Source: Akkermansia sp. (GTDB taxonomy: Bacteria; Verrucomicrobiota; Verrucomicrobiia; Verrucomicrobiales; Akkermansiaceae). From it: a stretch of DNA of 61,971 nucleotides. Position 1 is the first letter of the stretch. Each line of letters begins with the position of its first letter. The stretch lies in NCBI GenBank assembly GCA_017517805.1, contig JAFWYD010000040.1, positions 1 through 61,971 on the forward strand. The letters are read 5' to 3'. The notes under the pieces are model-generated. The model made no database searches, had not been told where the DNA came from, and was given only the letters and a program-made list of their open reading frames with translations. The translations under genes and the position numbers were made by a program. Below are positions 23,644 through 31,820 of the stretch, piece after piece.

Positions 23644-23729
23644 AAAATCCTGCGGGGTGAAAAGTGAAAATCCTGCGGGATGAAAATCGAAAATTTTGCG
23701 GGGTAAAAACTGAAAATCCTGCGGGATGG
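23644..23729 (+). repeat. four imperfect 23-bp tandem repeats
   Basis: Units start at 23644, 23667, 23690 and 23713 (the last truncated to 17 bp). The shared core is AAAATCCTGCGGGRTGAAAA. They end just before the promoter of the DUF4143 ATPase gene, so they may be operator sites or part of that gene's cassette. The core resembles the palindrome arms that frame the second ATPase gene (TGAAAATC then GGGAATG). Confidence 0.75.
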
Positions 23730-23731
23730 TA

Positions 23732-23760
23732 TTGACAAGCCTTACGTGATAATGTAAATT
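23732..23760 (+). promoter_or_regulatory. promoter of the first DUF4143 ATPase
   Basis: TTGACA (23732-23737), 17 bp, TAAATT (23755-23760), directly after the 23-bp repeats. Confidence 0.72.
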
Positions 23761-23783
23761 AAGCGTTGAGGGGGAACGAATTC

Positions 23784-25061
23784 ATGAAGCGCGAGAAATA
23801 TCGGTCACGAGTAATAGATGAGAAGGTGCAAATGTATCTTGCCACCTTTGGAGCAGTATGCATCGAAGGGCCGAAATGGTGTGGTAAGACCTGGACAGCG
23901 CAACACCATTGTACAAGCTCTATCTCACTGGGTGACCCTGCTGGTGGTTTCATGAACAAGAAACTGGCCGAAACAGACCCTGGAATCGTACTGGAAGGCG
24001 AGAAACCGCGCTTGATAGATGAATGGCAGGAGGTTCCTCCCCTGTGGGATGCCGTACGCTACGCCGTAGATGCTGATGGGATGAAAGGTCAATACCTGCT
24101 GACAGGGTCAGCCACGCCACAGAGGAAAGGCATATTACACAGTGGCACTGGCCGTATTGCGCGGTTGAGGATGCGCCCGATGTCTCTTTATGAATCGGGG
24201 GATTCAAGTGGGCAGGTATCCCTGCAGGAGATTTGTGAGGGGTGCATGAAGCCAGCCATGACGGGTGAGGTGAATCTGAACCAGGTGATCAGGTGGGTTG
24301 TACGTGGTGGGTGGCCCGGCAGCCTGGAGCTGCCATTGAAGCAAGCTGCTGAGGTGCCGAGAGAATACCTCCGGAATGCTTTGGAAAATGATATATACCG
24401 CATGGACGGTATACGGCGCGATGCCGGAAAAATACAGCGGCTGCTCCGATCTCTGGCGCGCCATGAAAGCACGACCGCCACATGCAGCAAAATCACACAG
24501 GATATAAAGCAGGAATCGGAAGAAACAATAGACCGGGAGACGGTAAACGAATATATGGATTTGCTTGAGCGCTTGTTCCTGGTTGAAAATCAACCAGCAT
24601 ACAGCAGCAATCTGCGCTCTAGTGTGCGTGTAAAGCAAGCCCCGAAACGTCATTTGGCTGACCCATCGCTCGCCTGTGCGTTGTTGCAGGCAACACCTGA
24701 AATGCTGCTGGGTGACCTGAATACGCTCGGATTTCTGTTTGAAGCCCTGTGTGAACGGGATTTAAATATATATGCGGAGTCTTTTGGCGGTCGTCTGTTC
24801 CATTACCAGGATTATAAGAACCGAGAAGTGGATGCCGTGATAGAAATGCCGGATGGTCGCTGGTGCGCGTTTGAAATCAAGCTGGGAGCTCAGCAGATTG
24901 ACAAGGCGGCAGCATCGCTGGTGGCTCTGCGCAATTCGTTTACCGAGCAACCTGGAGCCAAGGCTCCATCAGTCCTGGGGGTGGTGTGTGGCCTGTCGCA
25001 CGCCGCCTACCAGCGGCCGGATGGTGTATACGTGTTTCCCATTGGTGCCCTCCGGCCGTAA
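23784..25061 (+). CDS. AAA ATPase with C-terminal DUF4143 (copy 1)
   Basis: Product of 425 residues. The ATG at 23784 is preceded by GAGGGGG; a TTG at 23766 is also in frame. The N-terminal AAA_14 ATPase has Walker A GPKWCGKTWT (about 29-38), Walker B RLIDEWQEVP and a sensor-like YLLTGSA. The middle is helical (winged-helix-like). The C-terminal DUF4143 region carries REVDAVIE then CAFEIKLG, which fits the D...E-x-K pattern of PD-(D/E)xK nuclease folds. The family is abundant and mostly uncharacterised. It differs strongly from copy 2 at 31821, so these are separate lineages. It is framed upstream by 23-bp repeats. Confidence 0.85.
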   Translation: MKREKYRSRVIDEKVQMYLATFGAVCIEGPKWCGKTWTAQHHCTSSISLGDPAGGFMNKKLAETDPGIVLEGEKPRLIDEWQEVPPLWDAVRYAVDADGMKGQYLLTGSATPQRKGILHSGTGRIARLRMRPMSLYESGDSSGQVSLQEICEGCMKPAMTGEVNLNQVIRWVVRGGWPGSLELPLKQAAEVPREYLRNALENDIYRMDGIRRDAGKIQRLLRSLARHESTTATCSKITQDIKQESEETIDRETVNEYMDLLERLFLVENQPAYSSNLRSSVRVKQAPKRHLADPSLACALLQATPEMLLGDLNTLGFLFEALCERDLNIYAESFGGRLFHYQDYKNREVDAVIEMPDGRWCAFEIKLGAQQIDKAAASLVALRNSFTEQPGAKAPSVLGVVCGLSHAAYQRPDGVYVFPIGALRP

Positions 25062-25076
25062 CCGGGAGACAAGGTC

Positions 25077-25661
25077 TCATTGCTGATTCTGAGCTCTGTC
25101 TTTTTCAATTTTTTCCAGCACGGGCTTATAGCTGGCCTCCATGCCGGAACCGCCACCGGCCTGGTAGCCATCGTAGCGGATGGCTTTGTAGCGGTAGGTG
25201 TTGAAATCCCAGAAAGTGGGGGAAGCCTTACCGGCAGCATGCTGGGCTTCAATTTTGGAGCGGAACACGCAGGGGGCCTTCACATTGCGTTTCTTGAGAT
25301 AGGCTTTGGCCCGCTTGGTGGCATTGGTAGTGTTGCCGTCCTCATTGCAGGAGACGACAATCTGGATACCTTTTTCGCGCAGCTCGGCCTCGCGCTCAAA
25401 GAGTTCCACCCACTCGGGGTTGTTATCGCCGATGATGAAGGAGCAGATGAGGTAATAATCTGCTGCGGGGTCAATTTTGCCACCCATCAGGCCACCCTTT
25501 TTGAGAATCCTGGCGGCTACCCCGCGCTTCCCCGCATTCTTCTTCAGAAAGACCTCATCGGGTTTTTCCAGCATCTTCACCTGGGCAGAGCATTCGGCAG
25601 GGAGGATGGACGCTGCCAGCATGATCGTAGAAAAGAGGGAAAGCAGGGTCGATTTGTTCAT
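25077..25661 (-). CDS. secreted protein, possible thioredoxin-like fold
   Basis: Product of 194 residues with signal peptide LLSLFSTIMLAASILPAECSA. The centre, YYLICSFIIGDNNPEWVELF then KGIQIVVSCNED, has the strand-helix-strand feel of thioredoxin-like proteins. There is no CxxC pair, so it would not be a redox enzyme. The last 40 residues contain YDGYQAGGGSGMEA. No family is recognised with confidence. It ends 15 nt from the ATPase stop on the opposite strand. Confidence 0.6.
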   Translation of the reverse strand: MNKSTLLSLFSTIMLAASILPAECSAQVKMLEKPDEVFLKKNAGKRGVAARILKKGGLMGGKIDPAADYYLICSFIIGDNNPEWVELFEREAELREKGIQIVVSCNEDGNTTNATKRAKAYLKKRNVKAPCVFRSKIEAQHAAGKASPTFWDFNTYRYKAIRYDGYQAGGGSGMEASYKPVLEKIEKDRAQNQQ

Positions 25662-25711
25662 AGCGGCGAGATTCTATCAGGCTGAGTGGGTGTTGTCAAC
25701 GCTTTAAGATT

Positions 25712-27292
25712 TCAGGCGTGGACGTAGGCGGCAGCGGCTTCGGCGCAGCGGCGGCCATCCAGGGCGGCGGAGACGATACCGCCGGCGTAACCGGCACCTT
25801 CACCGCAGGGGAAGAGGGCTTCTAAATCCGGATGCTGGAGGCTTTCATTCTCGCGGGGGATGCGCACGGGGGAGCTGGTGCGGGTCTCGCAGCCGATGAG
25901 CAGGGCTTCCTCGCCGGCGAAGCCGCGCAGTTTGCGGTTGAAGAATTGCAGGCCTTCGCGCATGCGCCAGCAGACGCTCTGGGGCAGGAGGGCGTTGAGG
26001 TCCCAGGAGGTGATGCCAGGGTGGTAGGTGGTCTTGGGCAGGGTAGAGGAAACGCGGCCGGCCAGGAAGTCGACCACGCGCTGGGCCGGGGCTTTCTGCA
26101 TGCCGCCACCGGCCTGGCTGGTGGCGATTTCGAGGGCTTTCTGGTAGGCGATGCCGGAGAGGATGCCGTGTTCTGCGAGGAAGGCATCGGTGTCTTCCGG
26201 TTCGACGGTGACGACGAAGCCGCTGTTGGCAAAGGGTGAGTTGCGGCGGGAGAGTGACATGCCGTTGACGACGACTTCGTCATTCTCGGTGGCGCTGGGT
26301 ACGATGAAGCCGCCGGGGCACATGCAGAAGGAATGCACGCCACGGTCCTGAATCTTGGTGGCCAGGGTGTAGCGGGCGGCGGGGAGTCCCTCCGGGCGTT
26401 CCTGGCCGGGGCGCAGGTGGTATTGGGCAGAGTCGATGAGGCTCTGCGGGTGCTCGATGCGCACACCAACGGCAAAGGGTTTGCGCTCGAGCTTCACGCC
26501 TTCGGCTTGCAGCATGCGGTAGACATCGCGTGCGCTGTGGCCGGTGGCCAGGATGACGGCATCGCCGGTGAATTCGCGGCCATCGGCGGTGCGGACACCG
26601 AGCAGTCGCTTGCCATCGGTGCTTTTGAGAAGGCCGCAGACGCGGGTCTGGAAGTGGACTTCGCCGCCGGCGGCCAGGATGCTGCCGCGCATGGCCTTGA
26701 TGATGTTGGGCAGGCGGTTGGAGCCGATGTGGGGGTGGGCATCGGTGAGGATTTCCGGGGCAGCACCGTGGGCCACGAAGGTTTCGTAGATTTCCATGAC
26801 CGGGCCGCGTTTGGTGGCGCGGGTGAAGAGTTTGCCATCGGAGAAGGTGCCGGCGCCGCCTTCGCCGAAGCAGTAGTTAGAGTCTTCGACCACGAATCCC
26901 TGGCAGTTGATGGGTTGCAGGTCGAAGCGGCGGGCAGAGACATCTTTGCCGCGTTCCAGTACCACGGGGCGCAGGCCCAGTTCGATGCAACGCAGGGCGG
27001 CGAAGAGACCGCCGGGGCCGCTGCCGACGATGATGATGCGTTTTGCGCCGGCAGCCACGGGGGTGTAGTGGCGTTCGGGCAGGGTGGCGGGGGGAAGCTC
27101 CTCATCTACGCCCACGAGCAGGCGCAGCTGCTTGCAGATAGGGCGGCGGCGGGCATCGATGCTTTCCTTCACCAGGCGCATGCCTTTGATGCGGTGCGGG
27201 GAGATTTGCAATTTCTGCGCAGCAGCCTTGCGGCGGGCATCCTCGCGCAGCGCGCGGGCCAGCGGCAGGTGAATATCCAGTTCCGTTATCAT
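25712..27292 (-). CDS. FAD-dependent oxidoreductase, COG2509 type
   Basis: Product of 526 residues. A short N-terminal domain (1-85: ITELDIHLPL, RIKGMRLVKESIDARRR) precedes the dinucleotide-binding fold IIIVGSGPGGLFAALRCIELG (GxGxxG near 92). Further family features: FGEGGAGTFSDGKLFTR, DAHPHIGSNRLP, VILATGHSARDVY, FAVGVRIEHPQ and CMCPGGFIVPS. The C-terminal GEGAGYAGGIVSAALDG closes the FAD site. This matches the widespread flavoproteins annotated as uncharacterised FAD-dependent dehydrogenases; the substrate is unknown. It is last in an operon with cysE and the polyprenyl synthetase. Confidence 0.88.
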   Translation of the reverse strand: MITELDIHLPLARALREDARRKAAAQKLQISPHRIKGMRLVKESIDARRRPICKQLRLLVGVDEELPPATLPERHYTPVAAGAKRIIIVGSGPGGLFAALRCIELGLRPVVLERGKDVSARRFDLQPINCQGFVVEDSNYCFGEGGAGTFSDGKLFTRATKRGPVMEIYETFVAHGAAPEILTDAHPHIGSNRLPNIIKAMRGSILAAGGEVHFQTRVCGLLKSTDGKRLLGVRTADGREFTGDAVILATGHSARDVYRMLQAEGVKLERKPFAVGVRIEHPQSLIDSAQYHLRPGQERPEGLPAARYTLATKIQDRGVHSFCMCPGGFIVPSATENDEVVVNGMSLSRRNSPFANSGFVVTVEPEDTDAFLAEHGILSGIAYQKALEIATSQAGGGMQKAPAQRVVDFLAGRVSSTLPKTTYHPGITSWDLNALLPQSVCWRMREGLQFFNRKLRGFAGEEALLIGCETRTSSPVRIPRENESLQHPDLEALFPCGEGAGYAGGIVSAALDGRRCAEAAAAYVHA

Positions 27293-27305
27293 AATCGGCA
27301 GAAAA

Positions 27306-28121
27306 TCAGCTCAGGCAATGCTGCATGAAGAGGGCAGGTTCGCCCACGGCATCGCCCACTTCCACCGCCGGGATGCCGGCTACGGTGGTGTGCGGGCGCA
27401 CATCGTCCAGCACCACGGAGGAGGCGGCTACCTTGGCGCATTCGCCGACCTCCACACGACCCAGCACCTTGGCACCTGCGCCGATGAGCACACCGCTGCG
27501 CACCACCGGGTGGCGGTCACCCACTTCCTTGCCGGTGCCACCCAGGGTCACCTCGTGGAAGAGCGAGACATCATTCTCGATGATGGCGGTTTCGCCTACC
27601 ACGAATCCGGTGCCGTGGTCGAGCAGAATACCGCAGCCGATGCGGGCGGCAGGGTGGATATCGATACCGAATACCTCGCTGCCCACGCTCTGGAAGAGCA
27701 GGGCGAGCATGTGGCGTTCCTGTTTCCACAGGATGTGCGCCAGGCGGTAGGTGGCCAGGGCGTGGAATCCCTTGAAGAACATGAGGGGCTCCAGCGCATT
27801 GTGGCAGGCGGCATCGCGCTCCACCACGGCTTTCAGGTCGGCTGCCATCATTTCCACGGCCAGGGGGTCGCTCTTGAGCAGCGAGCGGATGAGGGGCTCC
27901 AGGTCATCGCGCCCGATATCGCGGCGCGAAAGCTTGCGCGCCAGGCGCACCGAGACGGCCGTGGCCAGTTTGTTGCGGCTCAGCACCACATCATCCAGCA
28001 GGCCGGTGAGCTTGGGTTCCTGCTCGGCAGCCTGCTCGGCAGCGGTGTAGATGCTCTGCCAGATGCTCTGGGAAAGCTCGGCCTCCTGCGGCACCATCTT
28101 TTCCGGGCGTATCATATCCAT
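27306..28121 (-). CDS. cysE: serine O-acetyltransferase
   Basis: Transfers acetyl from acetyl-CoA to serine, giving O-acetylserine for cysteine synthesis. Start chosen as the ATG at 28121 (271 residues). A helical N-terminal half is followed by hexapeptide-repeat left-handed beta-helix from about 165: DIHPAARIGCGILLDHGTG, VVGETAIIENDVSLFHEVTL, then GGTGKEVGDRHPVV. The residues around DHGTG and RHP are the family's catalytic region. The C-terminal tail is short. It resembles the EpsC-type long form. No cysK is adjacent. It lies 23 nt after the polyprenyl synthetase and 13 nt before the flavoprotein. Confidence 0.92.
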   Translation of the reverse strand: MDMIRPEKMVPQEAELSQSIWQSIYTAAEQAAEQEPKLTGLLDDVVLSRNKLATAVSVRLARKLSRRDIGRDDLEPLIRSLLKSDPLAVEMMAADLKAVVERDAACHNALEPLMFFKGFHALATYRLAHILWKQERHMLALLFQSVGSEVFGIDIHPAARIGCGILLDHGTGFVVGETAIIENDVSLFHEVTLGGTGKEVGDRHPVVRSGVLIGAGAKVLGRVEVGECAKVAASSVVLDDVRPHTTVAGIPAVEVGDAVGEPALFMQHCLS

Positions 28122-28144
28122 GGAGGGGAGAAAAAGGGGGGGGA

Positions 28145-29155
28145 TCAATCCACGCAGCAATCGTGCAGCATTTCATCCAGGCGGTAGGTCATTTCAGCCA
28201 TGGCCTCGCGGGCGGGGGATTCCGGCAGCATCCAGAGCACCTCGCGGGCTTCTTCATTGCGGGTGAGTCCTTCTTCCACCGACAGGCGGATGGCTTCGGC
28301 AAAAGCCTCGGTGTGCCGCAGGCGGGCAAAGTCTATTTCCTCGTGCTGCTCGATGCAGTTGCGGGTGTAGGCGGCCACATCATCGCTGCTGGATTCCATG
28401 AGGAAGAAAATCGGCAGGGTGAGCTTGCCTTTTTCATTATCCGTACCCAGGGTCTTGCCTGCGGTATCATCGCTGCCGGTCAGGTCGAGGCAGTCATCGT
28501 AAATCTGGTAGGAGATACCCAGCAGGGTACCCATGCGGTTGAGCTGCTCAATCATCTCATCATCCAGCCCCTGGAGGAAGGCGGCTCCGGCCATGGCCAT
28601 GGCAAAGAGCGTGGCGGTTTTCTTGCGGATGAGTTCGTAGTAATCCGCGCGGCTCATCTCCATATCCCACAGGCGGGTCGATTGCTCCACTTCGCCTTCG
28701 CAGAGGTCGCGTACCCCCAGCGCCATACGGCGGATAAAGCGGGAGTCGCCGATTTCCGCCCCCATCACCATGGCCTGTGCCAGCATGGAATCGCCCAGCA
28801 GCACAGCCAGTTCATTGCCCCAGAGCGCATTGGGTGTGGGCTGGTCGCGGCGGGTCTCAGCCTTATCCAGCACATCATCATGCACCAGGGAGGCCATGTG
28901 CAGCATCTCCAGCATGGCGGCAAAGGTGGTGTGTTCCTCTTTGATACCACCGGTGGCGGCTGCGGTGAGCAGCACCAGACCCGGGCGGATCATCTTGCCC
29001 TTCCCCTTGCAGACCTGGTGCATATAATCCCGCATATAGGGGGAGAAATGCTCCGTCTGCGCATCAATCGTATCCCGGACTTTCTGAAGTTCGGTTTCCA
29101 CGATGCGCATGTAGGCTTTCTTGTTACGCAGTTTGCTGAAAAACGGAAGGCTCAT
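28145..29155 (-). CDS. polyprenyl diphosphate synthase
   Basis: Product of 336 residues of the trans-isoprenyl synthase family, which elongates allylic diphosphates with isopentenyl diphosphate, probably for quinone side chains. First Asp-rich motif HDDVLDKAETRR (about 93-104), second IYDDCLDLTGSDDTAGK (about 222-238); also KGKMIRPGLVLL and GEVEQ. The second motif has Cys in DDxxD where Ile is common. Small or bulky residues before the first motif set chain length; MLHMASLV suggests a long-chain product. It is first of a three-gene operon with cysE and the flavoprotein. Confidence 0.9.
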   Translation of the reverse strand: MSLPFFSKLRNKKAYMRIVETELQKVRDTIDAQTEHFSPYMRDYMHQVCKGKGKMIRPGLVLLTAAATGGIKEEHTTFAAMLEMLHMASLVHDDVLDKAETRRDQPTPNALWGNELAVLLGDSMLAQAMVMGAEIGDSRFIRRMALGVRDLCEGEVEQSTRLWDMEMSRADYYELIRKKTATLFAMAMAGAAFLQGLDDEMIEQLNRMGTLLGISYQIYDDCLDLTGSDDTAGKTLGTDNEKGKLTLPIFFLMESSSDDVAAYTRNCIEQHEEIDFARLRHTEAFAEAIRLSVEEGLTRNEEAREVLWMLPESPAREAMAEMTYRLDEMLHDCCVD

Positions 29156-29307
29156 GAGGGAATGATAATAAGGTACGGAGCGCCGGTTTTCACACCGCCG
29201 CTGCGGGCAGTTTAGCAGAGAATACGCGGATTGGCAACCTTTTCCCCGCGCGCTGGCAGGAAAAGTGCTAAAAGTGATGTTAATTCGGTGTTTAAGATGA
29301 AAAAATC

Positions 29308-29335
29308 TTGTCTTGGAATGGCTGTATGGTAGATT
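29308..29335 (+). promoter_or_regulatory. promoter, leaderless type
   Basis: TTGTCT (29308-29313), 16 bp, TAGATT (29330-29335), 6 nt before the ATG at 29342. Confidence 0.6.
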
Positions 29336-29341
29336 GATACC

Positions 29342-29872
29342 ATGAACAAGGCGGGATTACGCAGCTGGGCTGAGCAGCATAGGGAAGCCGGGGAGGAAAT
29401 CGTGTGGGCTGGCAGCCCGCGCATGGTCTATTTCCGCGGACTCTTCATTGCTCGTGTCATTCCTGGTATCATTCTGCTGGGGCTGGCCACATGGTTTTAC
29501 TACGGAGCGCCGGGCATCCCTCTGCCGGAGTGGGCATTGTTTCTGACTGATACCTTCCCCAAGGAACTGGTCTTTGCTCTGGGTGTGCTCTTTGTTGCAC
29601 TACCCTTTGTGCGGGCCTACATGCTGCGGCACACCTTCTATATCATCACCAACCTCCGGGTGCTCAAGGCTCGCGTGCTTAGTAACCGGGTGCGACAGAT
29701 ACCGATTGAAACGGTGGCCAGAGCCCGCCGCATCGATTATCACGATGGGCTTTGCAGCTATATCTTTGATGAGTGGGAGGATGGCCCCCACCGCCACGAG
29801 CGCGTGACCCGTGGTATCTATTTCGTGCGCCCGGATTTCAGGGAGGCACTCGAAAAAGCCCGGCAGGGATGA
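29342..29872 (+). CDS. membrane protein with a bacterial PH-like domain
   Basis: Product of 176 residues. The start EEIVWAGSPRMVYFRGLF, two membrane segments (about 33-50 and 75-95), then HTFYIITNLRVLKARVLSNRVRQIPIETVARARRIDYHDG fits the membrane-anchored bPH/DUF304-like pattern: a Y-x-I-T-x-x-R-V strand after the second segment. Function unknown, probably membrane-surface binding. It stands alone ahead of fhs; its promoter predicts a leaderless mRNA. Confidence 0.65.
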   Translation: MNKAGLRSWAEQHREAGEEIVWAGSPRMVYFRGLFIARVIPGIILLGLATWFYYGAPGIPLPEWALFLTDTFPKELVFALGVLFVALPFVRAYMLRHTFYIITNLRVLKARVLSNRVRQIPIETVARARRIDYHDGLCSYIFDEWEDGPHRHERVTRGIYFVRPDFREALEKARQG

Positions 29873-29986
29873 ACTGTTCCCCTGTGCCGTCGGTGCTGAA
29901 GTTCTGGTCCCACTTTTGCGCCGGGGCTGTTGCTGGCGCACCCGCTGTACCTCATTTTAAGAATTGCCGCAGCTGAATTCCTGCGC

Positions 29987-30015
29987 TTGCCAAGTGGGGC
30001 TGAATGTGTTATAAT
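29987..30015 (+). promoter_or_regulatory. fhs promoter
   Basis: TTGCCA (29987-29992), 17 bp, perfect TATAAT (30010-30015), ending 6 nt before the ATG at 30022: a clear leaderless arrangement. Confidence 0.85.
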
Positions 30016-30021
30016 CAACCC

Positions 30022-31656
30022 ATGGCAGATACGTCTTTTACTGCACAGATGGCAGCCAAGCTTGGGCTGGATGAGAACTATGTGATTCCCTACGGCCACG
30101 ATAAGGCCAAGGTGAGCCTGGAAGTACTGAAGCAGGACCGCAAACGCGGCCGCCTGATTCTGGTGAGCGCGCTCACGCCCACTCCTGCCGGCGAAGGCAA
30201 GACCACAGTTTCCATTGGTCTGGCCCAGGGCTTGCAGGCTGTGGGCCAGAAGGTGTGCCTCGCGCTGCGCGAGCCTTCCATGGGTCCGGTATTCGGCCGC
30301 AAGGGCGGTGCCACGGGCGGCGGTGCCTCCAGCATCACCCCGGGCGAGAGCATCAACCTGGGTTTCACCGGTGATTTCCCCGCCATCACCGCTGCCAATA
30401 ACCTGCTGGCTGCGGTTATCGATAATGCCCTTTTCTACAAGACCACCCGCCTGGACCAGAACAAGGTGACCTGGAAGCGCGTGATGGATATGAACGACCG
30501 CGCCCTGCGTAATATTGTGGTGGGGCTGAACAAGAATGGCGTTCCCCGCGAAGATGGGTTCAATATCACCCCGGCCTCCGAAATCATGGCCTGCTTCTGC
30601 CTGGCAGAAGACCGCGATGACCTCCGCCGCCGTATTGATAACATCGTGATTGGCTTCACGGCTGATGACGAAGCTGTCTATGCCCGCGAACTGGGTGTGA
30701 CCGATGCCCTGCTGGCTATCCTGAAAGAGGCTGTGAACCCGAACCTGGTGCAGAGCCTGGAGGGTGTGCCGGCCTTTGTGCATGGTGGTCCCTTTGCCAA
30801 TATTGCCCATGGCTGCAACTCCGTCATAGCTACCAAGATGGCGCTTTCCTGCGCTGATTACGCTGTGACCGAAGCCGGTTTCGCCTTTGACCTGGGTGCA
30901 GAAAAATTCCTCGATATCAAGTGCCGCCAGAGCGGTCTCTCGCCCGATGCCATCGTCATCGTGGCCACCATCCGTGCGCTGAAGATGCATGGTGGCGTGG
31001 CCAAGGATGCCCTGGAGACCCCGAATGCCGATGCCGTGCGCCGTGGTCTGGATAACCTGGCTGCCCATATCGAAAGCGCCCGCCTCTATAAGCGCCCGGT
31101 GACCATTGCCATCAACCTCTTTGCCGCCACCGACACCGAGGAGGAAATCGCGGCGGTGAAGGAAATGTGCGCCGCCATGGGCGTGGGTTGCGCCGTGGCC
31201 GATGTCTTTGGCAAGGGCGGTGCAGGTGCCACCGAGCTGGCCGAAACCGTGCTGGCCTCCATGCAGCCGGAGTACGAGCCCTTTGAGTGCCTGTACAGCC
31301 TCGACCTGAGCGTTGAGGAACGCATGGCCACCATCGCCCGCAAGATTTACGGTGCCGATGGCGTGGTGCTCACCAAGCCCGCGCAGAAGAAGCTGGCGCT
31401 CATGGAGAAGAACGGCCTTACGAATCTGCCCATCTGCATGGCCAAGACCCAGAACTCGCTTTCCGACAACGCCGGCCTGCTTGGCCGCCCCACCGGTTTC
31501 ACCGTGACGGTGCGCGATTTCGAGATTGCCAATGGCGCTGGTTTCCTGGTGGCTCTCTGTGGCGACATCATGCGCATGCCCGCGTTGCCCAAGGTGCCTG
31601 CCGCCTGTGCCATCAAGGTCGCGGCCGATGGCACCATCACCGGCATGAAGGGCTGA
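30022..31656 (+). CDS. fhs: formate--tetrahydrofolate ligase
   Basis: Joins formate to tetrahydrofolate using ATP, giving 10-formyl-THF for purine and initiator-tRNA synthesis. Start set to the ATG at 30022 (544 residues) from promoter position and homologue length. Motifs: P-loop LTPTPAGEGKTTVSIGL (about 51-67), EPSMGPVFGRKGGATGGG, FTGDFPAI, and near the C-terminus EPFECLYSLDLSVEER and IYGADGVV. Strong codon bias in keeping with high expression. It is single-cistron, with its own promoter and terminator. folD is not nearby. Confidence 0.96.
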   Translation: MADTSFTAQMAAKLGLDENYVIPYGHDKAKVSLEVLKQDRKRGRLILVSALTPTPAGEGKTTVSIGLAQGLQAVGQKVCLALREPSMGPVFGRKGGATGGGASSITPGESINLGFTGDFPAITAANNLLAAVIDNALFYKTTRLDQNKVTWKRVMDMNDRALRNIVVGLNKNGVPREDGFNITPASEIMACFCLAEDRDDLRRRIDNIVIGFTADDEAVYARELGVTDALLAILKEAVNPNLVQSLEGVPAFVHGGPFANIAHGCNSVIATKMALSCADYAVTEAGFAFDLGAEKFLDIKCRQSGLSPDAIVIVATIRALKMHGGVAKDALETPNADAVRRGLDNLAAHIESARLYKRPVTIAINLFAATDTEEEIAAVKEMCAAMGVGCAVADVFGKGGAGATELAETVLASMQPEYEPFECLYSLDLSVEERMATIARKIYGADGVVLTKPAQKKLALMEKNGLTNLPICMAKTQNSLSDNAGLLGRPTGFTVTVRDFEIANGAGFLVALCGDIMRMPALPKVPAACAIKVAADGTITGMKG

Positions 31657-31690
31657 GGTGTCAACCAGTCAGATGATACTCTGTGGAGAG

Positions 31691-31714
31691 GGGGGAGCTT
31701 CTGCTCCCCCTTTT
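31691..31714 (+). terminator. fhs terminator
   Basis: GGGGGAGC (31691-31698), loop TTCT, GCTCCCCC (31703-31710), TTTT. Confidence 0.92.
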
Positions 31715-31737
31715 CAATTGAATAATAGAACAGCCTG

Positions 31738-31778
31738 TTTCCTGAAAATCGGGAATGTCATTCCCGATTTTCAGGAAA
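31738..31778. repeat. 41-bp perfect palindrome, left border of ATPase cassette
   Basis: The arm TTTCCTGAAAATCGGGAATG (31738-31757) and its exact complement (31759-31778) are separated by a single T. It ends 42 nt before the ATPase start. A copy differing only in its central base and outermost pair lies right after the gene. Confidence 0.92.
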
Positions 31779-31820
31779 ATGCTTGACGTGTGCGGCAGGA
31801 TATGAGATGCTGGAGGAGCG

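Noticed and set aside
23644..23729. CRISPR-like array
   Set aside because: Units are contiguous 23-bp tandem repeats without spacers, and no cas gene is near.
31738..31778. simple transcription terminator of fhs
   Set aside because: fhs already has a terminator at 31691-31714; this palindrome has no T-run and recurs after the ATPase gene.
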